Part shown: positions 52,836 through 62,687 of the stretch, piece by piece | How the letters are laid out: each line of letters opens with the position of its first letter | Numbering within the stretch: the first letter of the stretch is position 1 | Origin: Psychrobacter okhotskensis | GTDB lineage: Bacteria; Pseudomonadota; Gammaproteobacteria; Pseudomonadales; Moraxellaceae | Reading direction: 5' to 3' | DNA: 64,000 nt | Assembly: GCF_013248965.1 (NCBI RefSeq) | Contig: NZ_JABRVQ010000013.1 | Location: 1 to 64,000 of the forward strand | The notes under the pieces: model-generated | Told to the model about the DNA's origin: nothing | Database searches by the model: none | The model's input: only the letters and a program-made list of their open reading frames with translations | Made by a program: the position numbers and the translations under genes

Positions 52836-52863
52836 AAGGACGCCTCTCAGCGTCCTTTTTTAT
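52836..52863. terminator. Bidirectional terminator
   Basis: aaggacgc / gcgtcctt stem with a ctctca loop, A and T tracts at both sides. It separates the converging fic and sodB genes. Confidence 0.85.
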
Positions 52864-52889
52864 TAATCAAACTACTTAGTGGTTAAAGA

Positions 52890-53519
52890 TTACTCTTCAA
52901 CACCAGCATCTTGACCTTTATATTTCGCGTTTGCGTAGTCCCAGTTCACTAGCTTGTCTAGGAACGTGTCGACATAATCAGGACGACGGTTACGATAATC
53001 GATATAGTATGCATGTTCCCACACGTCACAAGTCAATACCGCTACTTGGTCATGTGCAAGTGGTGTATCAGCATTTGCTGTTTTAGCAATTGACAGTTTG
53101 CCACCGACTTTATCAGCGACTAGCCACGCCCAACCTGAACCGAACTGAGTGAGTGCAGCGTTTTTAAACTCTTCACGGAACTTATCATAGCTACCGAAAT
53201 CTTCTTCAATTTTAGCTTTCAAGTCGCCAGTAGGTTCGCCGCCGCCATTGGTTGGCGTCATGCAATTCCAATAGAACGTGTGGTTCCATACTTGGGCTGC
53301 TTGGTTGAACATACCTTGCTTGCTGTCATCTTTAGCCGTGGCTACGATGATTTCTGGCAATGTTTTGTCTTCTAGACCAGAACCTGGTAGCAACTCGTTA
53401 AGCTTAGTCACGTATGCATTATGATGCTTATCATGATGGAACTCTAAAGTTTCAGCACTGATGTGCGGCTCTAAAGCATCTTTTGCATATGGTAGGTCTG
53501 GTAAAGTAATGTTTGACAT
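52890..53519 (-). CDS. sodB: Superoxide dismutase, Fe type
   Basis: The 209-residue enzyme removes superoxide in the cytoplasm. Metal ligands are in FHHDKHHNAY (His), AAQVWNHTFYW (His) and CDVWEHAYYIDY (Asp and His). The AAQVWNHTFYWNCM motif is the iron-type pattern. The start MSNITLPDLPYA is usual. It is monocistronic. Confidence 0.96.
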   Translation of the reverse strand: MSNITLPDLPYAKDALEPHISAETLEFHHDKHHNAYVTKLNELLPGSGLEDKTLPEIIVATAKDDSKQGMFNQAAQVWNHTFYWNCMTPTNGGGEPTGDLKAKIEEDFGSYDKFREEFKNAALTQFGSGWAWLVADKVGGKLSIAKTANADTPLAHDQVAVLTCDVWEHAYYIDYRNRRPDYVDTFLDKLVNWDYANAKYKGQDAGVEE

Positions 53520-54032
53520 AGTTATTTTATCCTTGCTGGTTTAGCCATTAGTATTAGGTATAGCTTCAAATGAACGCTATAAATTATTGGACTAAATTGG
53601 CTTAGTTTATTGTTAGTGAGATTTATTACTCAATATGCTGTACATATTGCGGTAAACCTAAAAAATTCTAAATTTAAAAGCTATCTCAAGCAAGTGATAC
53701 TTAATCGTTATTACACCATTAAACACCAAGTTATTGACTTAAAAGCCATTATTGGGGTTTGATAGTATTATTAACTTTAAGTTTACAAGCTATAAGATAT
53801 AATTCACTGTAGCTTGTTTTGTATTATAGCAATAGTAATGACAAATATCAGTTACCAAATGTTATGTATCATTGATTCCTTATGCTAATTGGTAATTTAG
53901 CCGGTGCTAGCTTAGAATATGCCAGTGCAAACCATACAAACAACGCTCACGCATTGTTTACTATTATCGCTAGCGTATAAAACGTCAAAATAACAGTTTA
54001 CTTGACAAACAACCCTATGATGGACGAATACC
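53520..54032. other. Intergenic region between sodB and rdgB
   Basis: This 513-bp divergent region holds no gene. AAGGA lies before sodB. No strong operator or repeat was found by eye. Confidence 0.4.
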
Positions 54033-54713
54033 ATGAGTTATAGCAACACCACAGACACTCATCAACAGCCGACAGCCTCAATTGATTCAACACAAACAAC
54101 GCCAGATAGCCAATGGGTACTTGCCAGTAATAATAAGGGCAAACTGGCGGAGTTTAAAAGACTGTTTGCCGAAGCTGACTTGGATGTGACGATTATCCCG
54201 CAAGGTCATCTCGATATCGACGATGCGATTGAGGATGGCTTAAGCTTCGTTGAGAACGCCATTATCAAAGCGCGACATGCCAGCCGAGCCAGCGGATTAC
54301 CTGCTATCGCTGACGACTCGGGACTCTGTGTGCCAGTATTGGGCAACGCACCCGGCATCTATTCGGCACGTTATGCGGGCGAGCACGGCAATGACAGTAA
54401 AAATAATGCTAAGCTCATCGCTGACTTGCAGCCTATTCGCGCAGCGAAGCCAGATGCTTCTATTAAAGGCATGTTTGTTTGTGTATTGGCAATGGTGCGT
54501 CATGCTGATGACCCATTACCGATTATCGCCCAAGGTTTATGGCACGGTGAGATTTTGGCGGCGCCACATGGCGATGGCGGCTTTGGCTATGATCCACTAT
54601 TTTGGTTGCCAGAGTTGCAAGCCAGTGCGGCGAGCCTAAGCGCTGAGGATAAAAACCGCATTAGCCATCGCGGTCAGGCGATTCAGCAACTATTGGCACA
54701 ACTGCCTTTATAA
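54033..54713 (+). CDS. rdgB: XTP/dITP diphosphatase (RdgB/HAM1)
   Basis: The 226-residue protein has the RdgB core: WVLASNNKGKLAEFKRLF, IADDSGLCVPVLGNAPGIYSARYAG and the C-terminal GDGGFGYDPLFWLPE, RISHRGQAIQQL. It hydrolyses non-canonical purine nucleotides such as ITP and XTP, keeping them out of DNA. It has a 25-residue polar N-terminal extension before WVLASN. No operon. Confidence 0.95.
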   Translation: MSYSNTTDTHQQPTASIDSTQTTPDSQWVLASNNKGKLAEFKRLFAEADLDVTIIPQGHLDIDDAIEDGLSFVENAIIKARHASRASGLPAIADDSGLCVPVLGNAPGIYSARYAGEHGNDSKNNAKLIADLQPIRAAKPDASIKGMFVCVLAMVRHADDPLPIIAQGLWHGEILAAPHGDGGFGYDPLFWLPELQASAASLSAEDKNRISHRGQAIQQLLAQLPL

Positions 54714-55183
54714 GCACCATTGATAAGCGCTAGCGCTAAAGACGGTTATAGCTTATTTTGCATTTGATAGTCATGCTAACGTTACTATCAAGCAGTCAAA
54801 TGAAATGCTCAAAGCACTCTCTAAGCGCGATTGGTACTATAGTGGACGCAAAGTAAACGGATGATAAACAGATAACTTTTACTTTAATAAGCAGATAGAT
54901 TATACTGTTCTACTTTTAAAATTTTATTGAAAGCCGTTATTTGTCTGTATAATTGAGCAAAAAGCGTTATTATGCGGTACATTAGCGGCTTATTATTGAT
55001 ATTTGGTAGCGTTTATCAAAATAAAGCTTTTCACATTTTTGTGTCAGTAGCGATTGCTACAGGCATGGGCTGCGAAACTGCGCGCTATCAATATCCCCTA
55101 TTTATTCCAACGGCAACCAGTAGCTCACGCGTATTTTGCAGCTTGGTTGTCTATTACTATTTAATCCTAAAGGTGTAACTAAC
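54714..55183 (+). promoter_or_regulatory. tig leader and candidate promoters
   Basis: The 470-bp gap before tig has two candidate promoters: TTTACT at 54878-54883 with TATACT at 54901-54906 (17 bp), and TTGAAA at 54927-54932 with TATAAT at 54948-54953 (15 bp). Either would give a leader of more than 220 nt. No credible gene is present. Confidence 0.45.
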
Positions 55184-56527
55184 ATGGCTACAGATTTACA
55201 AGTCACAACCAACAAGCTATCTAATAAAGAAACTCAGCTAACGGTTAAAGTACCCGTTGAAAAAATTCAAAACAAAGTTGAAGGCCGTATTCGCCAAGTA
55301 GCGAAAACTGCCAAAATTGACGGTTTCCGTAAAGGCAACGTTCCTATGTCACACATCCGTTCTCAGTACGGTGCTGGCATTCAACAAGAAGTCATCAACG
55401 ATGTGATCCGTGATACTGTATTTGAAGCGATCAAATCTGAAGACATCCGCGCGGTTGGCATGCCTAACATCGACGACGTAAAACTTGAAGATGACTTCTT
55501 GGTTTATCAAGCCACTGTCGAGATCTTCCCAGAAGTAGACGTGCAAGGTATCGATGAAATCGAAGTTGAGCGTCACACAGCTAAGGTTAGCGAAGAAGAC
55601 GTCGACACAATGATCGAAAACCTACAAAAACAACGTGAAGAGTTCGTTGAGAAAAAAGGTAAAGCGGCCAAAGATAACCAAGTAACCTTTGACTTTGAAG
55701 GCTCAATCGACGGCGAAAAATTCGAAGGCGGCTCATCTGAAGATTTCAAACTGGTCATCGGTAGCAACCAGATGATTCCAGGCTTTGAAGATGGTATCAA
55801 AGGCATGAAAGCTGGCGAAGAAAAAGTTATTGACGTCACTTTCCCAGAAGATTACCAAGCTGAGAACCTAGCTGGTAAAGAAGCACAGTTCAAAATCAAC
55901 GTAAAATTGGTTGAAAAATCTAAACTACCTGAAATCAACGAAGAATTCCTTGAGCTATTCGGCGTAAAAGAGGGCGGCGTTGAGAAGTTAAAAGAAGACG
56001 TACGCAAAAACATGGAACGCGAAATCAAAAATGCTGCGCGTAGCCAAGTCAAGCAAGCGACTTTTGATGCGCTACTAGAAAAGAACGAGTTTGACGTACC
56101 AAACGCCATGCTAGAGCAAGAAATTGAGCGTCAGCGCAACATGATGATGCAACGTTTTTCTCAGCAGTTTGGTGCTAATGCTGATAGCTTCGATAAAGAT
56201 ATGCTGCCAAATGAGCTATTTGAAGAGCAAGCGCTACGTGCTGCCCGTCTTGGCATCATCGTTGCCCGCGTTATCGACACTAAAGGTATCGAAGTGGATC
56301 AAGCACGCGTTGAAACCTTTATCAAAGAAGCCGCTGAAAACTATGAAGATCCAGCTGAAGTGATCGAGTACTACACCACTGATAAGCAACAGCGCGCGAA
56401 CATTGAATCTGTCGTTCTAGAAGACCAAGTGGTTGATTATCTGATTGAGCAAGGTAAAGTCACGGATAAAGAAGTGAGCTACCAAGATTTGCTAGCTGCT
56501 CAGCAACAACAGCAGCAAGGTATGTAA
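55184..56527 (+). CDS. tig: Trigger factor
   Basis: The 447-residue ribosome-bound chaperone has three parts: the ribosome-binding domain ([16 protein letters not shown]), a PPIase domain ([41 protein letters not shown]) and a C-terminal arm. I start at ATG 55184 ([11 protein letters not shown]), with AAAGGTG upstream; the frame is open for 16 more codons. It stands before clpP-clpX, a common order. Confidence 0.97.
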   Translation: MATDLQVTTNKLSNKETQLTVKVPVEKIQNKVEGRIRQVAKTAKIDGFRKGNVPMSHIRSQYGAGIQQEVINDVIRDTVFEAIKSEDIRAVGMPNIDDVKLEDDFLVYQATVEIFPEVDVQGIDEIEVERHTAKVSEEDVDTMIENLQKQREEFVEKKGKAAKDNQVTFDFEGSIDGEKFEGGSSEDFKLVIGSNQMIPGFEDGIKGMKAGEEKVIDVTFPEDYQAENLAGKEAQFKINVKLVEKSKLPEINEEFLELFGVKEGGVEKLKEDVRKNMEREIKNAARSQVKQATFDALLEKNEFDVPNAMLEQEIERQRNMMMQRFSQQFGANADSFDKDMLPNELFEEQALRAARLGIIVARVIDTKGIEVDQARVETFIKEAAENYEDPAEVIEYYTTDKQQRANIESVVLEDQVVDYLIEQGKVTDKEVSYQDLLAAQQQQQQGM

Positions 56528-56562
56528 TCTAGCGTCTTAGCGCTACTGCTTTAGACTGTATT

Positions 56563-56596
56563 AAAAATGCCCTAACGCTTTGTTAGGGCATTTTTA
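56563..56596 (+). terminator. Terminator after tig
   Basis: aaaaatgccctaac (56563-56576) pairs with gttagggcattttt (56582-56595) and runs into a T-tract. A 280-bp gap without a gene then leads to clpP. Confidence 0.88.
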
Positions 56597-56878
56597 TTGG
56601 GGCTTTATGGTTCGTGCCCTTGATAAATGTCTATAGACGCCTTATTAATAGGGAGTCATTTATCGTTTGTCACATTAAAACGTTACTATTGCCCCCATAA
56701 AAAAGTTACCATTGGTTCAATTATTTTTAGCGACATCTGGCGCTTATTATTTTAGCCCGTTAGTATGATTAAAAGACGACAACATTTACAATGATAAGCA
56801 TCAATAAAAGCTTGGCTGTTTGCTAATCCCTATTTCTTTATTCTCTTTATTTTATGTACTTATAAACAGGACATCTTT

Positions 56879-57556
56879 ATGACAGATTATGATCGTATTA
56901 CTGCTAACCCGCATTTTGATATGCTGATGAGTGCGCATGACAACGTACAAAGTACGACTCAAGCAGCATTGGTTCCTATGGTGGTTGAGCAGTCAGCGCG
57001 CGGTGAACGCTCGTTTGATATTTTCTCACGCCTATTACGTGAGCGTGTTATCTTTTTGACCGGTCAAGTTGAAGACCATATGGCCAACTTGATCGTCGCT
57101 CAGCTGCTATTTTTAGAAGCTGAAAACCCTGATAAAGACATCCATTTATATATCAACTCACCGGGCGGCTCCGTGAGCGCTGGTTTGGCTATTTTTGATA
57201 CCATGAACTTTATCAAACCTGAAGTATCAACCATTTGTATGGGCGGCGCTTATAGCATGGGTTCGTTCTTATTGGCAGCAGGCGAAAAAGGCAAACGTTA
57301 TGCCCTAGCCAACTCGCGCGTGATGATTCACCAACCATCAGGCGGCGCGCAAGGTCAAGCAACTGATATCGAAATTAATGCGCGTGAAATTCTAAAAACT
57401 CGTGCTCGCTTAAATGAGATTTTGGCTGAGCGTACCGGTCAACCAGTTGAGAAAATCGAAAAAGATGTCGAACGTGACTATTGGTTGGATGCCAAAGAGG
57501 CCAAAGAGTATGGTTTGGTCGACGAAGTATTAGAACGTCGCCCTAACTCATTATAA
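56879..57556 (+). CDS. clpP: ATP-dependent Clp protease proteolytic subunit
   Basis: The 225-residue serine protease forms the tetradecameric barrel fed by ClpX. Catalytic residues appear as Ser in [16 protein letters not shown], His in MIHQPSGG and Asp in VERDYWLD. In most ClpPs the Ser loop reads GQAASMGAF; here it is [25 protein letters not shown] is the usual N-terminal part of the domain. The propeptide region is about 20 residues longer. clpX follows after 215 bp that contain a family B repeat. Confidence 0.95.
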   Translation: MTDYDRITANPHFDMLMSAHDNVQSTTQAALVPMVVEQSARGERSFDIFSRLLRERVIFLTGQVEDHMANLIVAQLLFLEAENPDKDIHLYINSPGGSVSAGLAIFDTMNFIKPEVSTICMGGAYSMGSFLLAAGEKGKRYALANSRVMIHQPSGGAQGQATDIEINAREILKTRARLNEILAERTGQPVEKIEKDVERDYWLDAKEAKEYGLVDEVLERRPNSL

Positions 57557-57636
57557 TGATGATATAGCAGCTTTGATAAGCATTAAATGCCTTTGCCCTA
57601 TGTGCTTTGGCATTTATGCAAACAATCGGAATACTG

Positions 57637-57744
57637 ATATAGTCGATTCAATTTAAAAGTAGTACAAGGCAACCGAGTGTAGATGTATAAGTGATACTTC
57701 AAGCGAGGTTAACGCAGTAATACTTTTATAGTGGAATGACTGTA
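57637..57744 (+). mobile_element. Short non-autonomous repeat, family B copy 2 (about 108 bp)
   Basis: The element begins atatagtcgattcaattt, ends gtggaatgactgta and aligns over its length with the reverse complement of 39118-39226. The ends are imperfect inverted repeats (about 25 bp). It lies between clpP and clpX, 28 bp before clpX. Confidence 0.85.
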
Positions 57745-57771
57745 CGTTTTAAATTTTAGGAGTGCCTCTAT

Positions 57772-59049
57772 ATGGCAGAAGATAAAACACCGCATTGCTC
57801 TTTTTGTGGCAAAGAAAAAAGCGAAGTAAAACAGCTGATTGCCGCTGACGATGCCAATATCTGTAATGAGTGTATTGAGTTATGTACCGACCTGATTGCG
57901 GATGTTGATACCGACAATGACGATGCTGATGGCGATATTGATACCTCTTGGGTCAATAAAAAACTGCCGACGCCAAAAGAGCTGCGTGCCAAACTCGATG
58001 AGTATGTCATCGGGCAAGACGCTGCTAAAAAGGCCTTGGCGGTCGCTGTTTATAACCATTATAAGCGTCTAAAAGTCAGTCAAACTTTGGCGAATGATAG
58101 CAAAAAAGCTAAGATTGGCGCTGATGAAGCAATGGTTGAATTGTCAAAAAGCAATATCTTGCTGATTGGTCCGACAGGCTCTGGTAAGACCTTACTAGCG
58201 CAAACTTTAGCACGTCTGCTTGATGTGCCGTTTGCAATGGCCGATGCCACCACCTTGACCGAAGCGGGTTATGTTGGTGAAGACGTTGAGAACATTGTGC
58301 AAAAGCTCTTGCAAGCCTCGGATTACGATGTGAGCAAAGCTGAGCAGGGCATCATCTATATCGATGAGATTGATAAAATCAGTAAGAAAGGCGACAACCC
58401 TTCTATCACGCGTGACGTGTCGGGCGAAGGTGTACAGCAAGCCTTGCTAAAGCTTATCGAAGGCACGGTTGCTGCTATCCCGCCACACGGTGGGCGTAAG
58501 CATCCACAGCAAGAGCTGATCCAAGTCGATACCAGCAACATCCTTATCATCGTTGGTGGCGCGTTTGCCGGTCTTGATAAAGTCATCCAGCAGCGTACAG
58601 AAAAAACTGGTATTGGTTTCAATGCTGATGTCAGCTCAAAAGATGACAGTAAACGTAGCTCAGATTTGCTCCAGCAAGTCGAGCCAGAAGATTTAATCAA
58701 GTTCGGTCTGATTCCTGAGCTGATTGGTCGTCTGCCCGTGTTGGCCGCGCTGCAAGAGCTTGATGAAGAAGCGCTAGTACAAATATTGACGGAACCAAAG
58801 AACGCTTTGGTTAAGCAATATAAGTACTTGTTCGATATGGAAGGCGCTGATATTAGCTTTACCAAAGAAGCGCTTGATGCGATTGCCAAAAAAGCAATGG
58901 CACGCAAAACCGGTGCTCGCGGTTTACGCTCTATCGTAGAAAATGCGTTGCTTGATACTATGTATGAGCTGCCGTCTATGAAAGATGCAAAGACTGTGCT
59001 CGTCGATGAGCAAGTGATCAACGACGGCAAGACCCCTGAAATCGCTTAA
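57772..59049 (+). CDS. clpX: ATP-dependent Clp protease ATP-binding subunit
   Basis: The 425-residue AAA+ unfoldase has an N-terminal C4 zinc finger (CSFCGK...CNECIELC, residues about 10-40), Walker A GPTGSGKT, Walker [10 protein letters not shown] and the pore loop GYVGEDVE. It unfolds tagged proteins for ClpP. The start has GGAGT upstream. A terminator follows at 59095. Confidence 0.98.
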   Translation: MAEDKTPHCSFCGKEKSEVKQLIAADDANICNECIELCTDLIADVDTDNDDADGDIDTSWVNKKLPTPKELRAKLDEYVIGQDAAKKALAVAVYNHYKRLKVSQTLANDSKKAKIGADEAMVELSKSNILLIGPTGSGKTLLAQTLARLLDVPFAMADATTLTEAGYVGEDVENIVQKLLQASDYDVSKAEQGIIYIDEIDKISKKGDNPSITRDVSGEGVQQALLKLIEGTVAAIPPHGGRKHPQQELIQVDTSNILIIVGGAFAGLDKVIQQRTEKTGIGFNADVSSKDDSKRSSDLLQQVEPEDLIKFGLIPELIGRLPVLAALQELDEEALVQILTEPKNALVKQYKYLFDMEGADISFTKEALDAIAKKAMARKTGARGLRSIVENALLDTMYELPSMKDAKTVLVDEQVINDGKTPEIA

Positions 59050-59094
59050 TATATAGTTCAATGATAACAACTAATTATTTAATTGACTGTCATC

Positions 59095-59132
59095 AAAAAA
59101 AGCGTCTGGCATTATGCTAAGACGCTTTTTTT
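59095..59132 (+). terminator. Terminator after clpX
   Basis: agcgtct / agacgct stem with a 12-nt loop and eight T. The rest of the 357-bp gap to the SDR gene has no believable gene. Confidence 0.85.
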
Positions 59133-59406
59133 ATGTCTGGTCATTTTTAATGATATAGGGTCTGTCTGCACAGACGCAGCAAGCAAGAAAAATGGATATC
59201 AGCAGTGCGTGATGGTTCGATATTACTTTTCACTGACTATAGGTGGCTCAAAAAATGACAGCTGCGTTTATCAATCGTGGGCAGGTAAATTCATAAATCA
59301 TGCTAAGGTAAAGCGACTTCTTATGCGGTCTCCTTAATCATGACTAAAGTGATGACCAAAGTTACGACCAAACCTCCCGAATCAATGATACAAAGGATTG
59401 TTCATC

Positions 59407-60423
59407 ATGCTTAACAATGTTACTTCTATAGCAACCTCCCTACGTCAGCATCTCCCTTTTTCTGCTAATGAAAACCATGACATTACCCCCTATTACCGCA
59501 ATCATGTCGCTGCTATCACTGGTGCCGGCTCTGGTATGGGTCGCGAGCTTGCCATTCATTTAGCAAAAATGGGCTGTCATGTCGCGCTATCCGATATCAA
59601 TCCTGAGCAGTTAGCCCAAACCAAAGCACTGCTCGTCGGTTATGATGTCAAAGTCACTATGACCGTACTCGACGTCTCAGACAATAAAGCGGTGCAAGCG
59701 TGGGCAGACGACGTCATGAGCGATCACGGCAAAGTGAACTTCATCTTTAACAATGCAGGCGTGGCGCTATATTCGACCGTAGAAGGCAGCAGTATCGATG
59801 AGCTTGAATGGGTCATGGATATCAATTTTTGGGGTGTGGTCTATGGCACCAAAGCCTTTTTACCTTTGATCAAAAATAGCGTCAAAGAAAGCGAATCGAC
59901 TAAAAGTGGTAAAGACAGCAAAGCACGCCAATTTGACGAACATGGTCATATCATTAATATCTCAAGTCTGTTTGGTTTGACCGCTCAGCCTTCGCAGTCT
60001 GCCTATAATTCCAGTAAGTTTGCGGTACGTGGCTTTACCGAGAGCCTACGTCAAGAGCTCGACATTCAGCGCTGCGGCGTCTCAGCGACTTGCATTCACC
60101 CAGGTGGCATCAAAACCAATATTGCCAATAGTGCGCGTGGTAATGACAGCATCAGTGACCTTGGCATGCGTGGTGGCAGCAAAGCGATCAGCAGTTTTAA
60201 TAAATTCTTAAAGTTCGATGCCAGCGATGCCGCTTGGATTATTCTGCAAGCGGCCGCAAGCAACCAGCCGCGCTGCTTGATTGGTAACGATGCCAAAATG
60301 ATCGACGCCGTACAGCGCGTGTTTCCAGCAAGCTATAGCAAAATACTGAATGACGTCAATAAGCTGTCACGCAAATTGAAAGGCAAGAAACCTGCTAGAA
60401 CGGGTGTTCGTAAATCGGCCTAG
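59407..60423 (+). CDS. SDR family oxidoreductase
   Basis: The 338-residue short-chain dehydrogenase has the cofactor motif AITGAGSGMGRELA (TGxxxGxG), NNAGVALYS, SSLFGLTAQPSQSAYNSSKFAVRGFTE with catalytic Ser-Tyr-Lys. The substrate is unknown. A C-terminal extension of about 80 residues holds a basic tail (KLKGKKPARTG). I start at ATG 59407 with AAAGGA upstream instead of the TTG at 59398. Confidence 0.88.
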   Translation: MLNNVTSIATSLRQHLPFSANENHDITPYYRNHVAAITGAGSGMGRELAIHLAKMGCHVALSDINPEQLAQTKALLVGYDVKVTMTVLDVSDNKAVQAWADDVMSDHGKVNFIFNNAGVALYSTVEGSSIDELEWVMDINFWGVVYGTKAFLPLIKNSVKESESTKSGKDSKARQFDEHGHIINISSLFGLTAQPSQSAYNSSKFAVRGFTESLRQELDIQRCGVSATCIHPGGIKTNIANSARGNDSISDLGMRGGSKAISSFNKFLKFDASDAAWIILQAAASNQPRCLIGNDAKMIDAVQRVFPASYSKILNDVNKLSRKLKGKKPARTGVRKSA

Positions 60424-60457
60424 TCGCTATAAGATTTAGATAAAGATAAAGACGGTC

Positions 60458-60490
60458 AAAAAAGCCCCGCTACACTAGCAGGGCTTTTTT
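60458..60490. terminator. Bidirectional terminator
   Basis: agccccgcta / tagcagggct stem (one mismatch), with A and T tracts. It separates the SDR gene and the converging PTS-like gene. Confidence 0.85.
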
Positions 60491-60553
60491 GGTTGTTCAC
60501 AGTCTAAAAATCTTAAGTAACTTTAAATATAAAAGTAAATATAAAGCTTAATG

Positions 60554-61648
60554 TTAAGGCAGTTTCATATCGCCATCGACTAACCAGCCCAGACGGCGCA
60601 TCATATAAGCGACTACGCCAGCAATCAGCGCAGGCAATACGAACATCAATAAGATAATCGCTGTCCATAGTTGAGCGCTACTCATAATCTCTTGTGACGC
60701 TTCAATGACGCCAAATACTCCTACCAGCCCAGCAGTACCCATACCCGCTCCTGTCGCCGTACACGCCAAGCCAAAGCCGACCGTGGCGATAGGACCAACG
60801 ATGGCGCTAGCGACAACGGCAGGCAATAAGACCACAGGTTTTTTTAGCACGTTCGGAATTTGCAACATGCTCGTGCCTAGACCCTGAGAGACGACACCGC
60901 TGATCCCATTGTCTTTAAAACTGGCAACGGCAAAACCAATCATATGCGCCGCACAGCCAACCACAGCAGCGCCACCTGCTACACCACCAAGCCCAATAGC
61001 GATACAAATAGCAGCGCTAGAGGTTGGTAAGGTCAATAAAATACCCACCACTACTGCAATCACAATACCCATTAGTAATGGCTGTAGCTCAGTGGCCGCT
61101 TGAATACCTTGACCAATAGCAGCGACGGCAGCGACGATAGGCGGATTAAGCAAAGCACAAACTGCCAATGCCACGGCGCATACCAATAAAGGCACTAGCA
61201 GAATATCAAGCTTGGTCTTGCCAGCGACCCAAGTACCAGCGCGATAAGCAAATACCGAGGTCAGGTACGCGCCAATGGGATTGCCGGGTAACGCCACGAA
61301 CGTCGCAGGTCCTCCCACTTGCGGGGTAAAAAGCGTCCCTGCCATCAACGCTTCAGAGTGCGCACCAAGCATCCCTGCTACCAAGCAGCTGAGCATAACC
61401 AAGGTCGGCGCTTTGAGGTAGTAAGCAATGCCCACACCGATACCAGCACCCATTAATACAGAGGCCAGCTTGCCGACTGCGATGAGTGCTGGCAAGTCTA
61501 ACCAACCACCGATTTGTGAGATAATCAAACCAGCAATCAATGTGACAAATAGCCCTAAAGCCATACCCGTAAAAGCATCGATAAAATATTTTTGAAAAAA
61601 GGCTTTTACCAAACCAGTAGGCGGTGTTGCTGAGTCAGATATTGTCAT
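60554..61648 (-). CDS. PTS EIIC-like membrane protein (PfoR type)
   Basis: The 364-residue integral membrane protein has about ten hydrophobic segments and the PTS_EIIC_2 pattern (GNPIGAYLTSVFAYRAGTWVAGKTKLDILLVPLLVC). This family includes PfoR-like regulators and orphan EIIC proteins. No EI, HPr, EIIA or EIIB gene is near, so a sugar PTS role is doubtful. I start at ATG 61648 (MTISDSATP), where AAGAG is 7 bp upstream. It is monocistronic. Confidence 0.75.
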   Translation of the reverse strand: MTISDSATPPTGLVKAFFQKYFIDAFTGMALGLFVTLIAGLIISQIGGWLDLPALIAVGKLASVLMGAGIGVGIAYYLKAPTLVMLSCLVAGMLGAHSEALMAGTLFTPQVGGPATFVALPGNPIGAYLTSVFAYRAGTWVAGKTKLDILLVPLLVCAVALAVCALLNPPIVAAVAAIGQGIQAATELQPLLMGIVIAVVVGILLTLPTSSAAICIAIGLGGVAGGAAVVGCAAHMIGFAVASFKDNGISGVVSQGLGTSMLQIPNVLKKPVVLLPAVVASAIVGPIATVGFGLACTATGAGMGTAGLVGVFGVIEASQEIMSSAQLWTAIILLMFVLPALIAGVVAYMMRRLGWLVDGDMKLP

Positions 61649-61724
61649 AGCCATACTCTTTGTGAAGGTTTTAATAAGATAGAATAAACCAAAAACATAA
61701 AACACTCTTGTTAAAAATCAGAGA

Positions 61725-61749
61725 TAAAAAAAGCGTCATTGCGACGCTT
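61725..61749 (-). terminator. Terminator after the SPOR-domain gene
   Basis: aagcgtc / gacgctt stem with a short loop; the minus strand continues into a T-run. Confidence 0.8.
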
Positions 61750-61793
61750 TCTTATTATTAACACATGACTAAAACGAGCACAAAGCATTCAAT

Positions 61794-62618
61794 CTAACGG
61801 CGCTGCTCAACGATGATAGAGTCAATGCCGTTGTTTTGTAGACGCTGCTGCGCACTAGCAACCGCTTGACGGTTATTCATCGGACGCGAGATGACCTGAT
61901 AAATTGGCAAACCATTACCCGTGGTGTTTTTGACCACTCTGGCATCCACGCCAGCCATGAGCACTTGCGCACGGCGACGGTCAGCTTCATCGGCATCACC
62001 AAAGCTGTTAATCTGTAAGATATAGGTCGCCGCAGGTTTGGCAGGTTGGACGCTAGCCGCATTCGTCCCTGAATTATTGGCTCGGTTTGCCGTATTGCCA
62101 CTATTACTAGTCGCCGGCGCGCCATCATAGGTAGCGTCTTCTTCAACGACAACGATATCATCGCTATTATTGGCCGTACCAGCATTGTTACCACGGCTTG
62201 GCTCGATCACGGTGCTTTCAGAAATACCAAAGTTACCCGTATCATCATTGCGACTGGCTGAATTGCTCTCCGGTTGAGTAACGACGACGTCCGGCTCAAA
62301 AGCACCGATACTGCCCAAGCCATCATTACCTGTTTCACCGATATTTTCATCAGGGATGGTCGCCATCTCTTGATTGGGCAAAATATCGTAGAACTCGTAA
62401 TCGCTATTATCGGTATCGGTATCGACGCGGGGCTCTACCTGCCGATCAGGATCATTACCGGCAGTGCTATCAGCGGGACTAAAATCAAATAATGGTGAGA
62501 GGTACAAAAACACCCCGATCATTAGGGTCAATACTGCCCCGACAAACATCCATAATAAACCTGATACGCTACTTGATTTGCGCTTTTCGGTCGCACCTTT
62601 AGGTTTTTTGGCTAGCAT
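61794..62618 (-). CDS. SPOR-domain protein (FtsN-like)
   Basis: The 274-residue protein has a cytoplasmic tail, one membrane helix (about residues 20-41), a long low-complexity Asn/Asp/Thr linker (about 50-195) and a C-terminal SPOR domain (ATYILQINSFGDADEADRRRAQVLMAG) that binds denuded glycans at the septum. It follows argS in transcription order by 69 bp. FtsN-like proteins beside argS are known in Moraxellaceae (family knowledge), but the division role is inferred. Confidence 0.85.
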   Translation of the reverse strand: MLAKKPKGATEKRKSSSVSGLLWMFVGAVLTLMIGVFLYLSPLFDFSPADSTAGNDPDRQVEPRVDTDTDNSDYEFYDILPNQEMATIPDENIGETGNDGLGSIGAFEPDVVVTQPESNSASRNDDTGNFGISESTVIEPSRGNNAGTANNSDDIVVVEEDATYDGAPATSNSGNTANRANNSGTNAASVQPAKPAATYILQINSFGDADEADRRRAQVLMAGVDARVVKNTTGNGLPIYQVISRPMNNRQAVASAQQRLQNNGIDSIIVEQRR

Positions 62619-62687
62619 GGATCTCTTTCTCCCTACTGAATCTATCTGTCGTTATCGAATTATTGCTATCGCTCGTCTGTATATGTT

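Noticed and set aside
54838..54925. Possible third copy of the family B repeat (tatagtgga... ttctacttttaaaat)
   Set aside because: Only short fragments resemble the ends; no whole-length alignment could be made.
59083..59337. 84-codon frame after clpX
   Set aside because: It runs through the clpX terminator hairpin and has no recognisable sequence.
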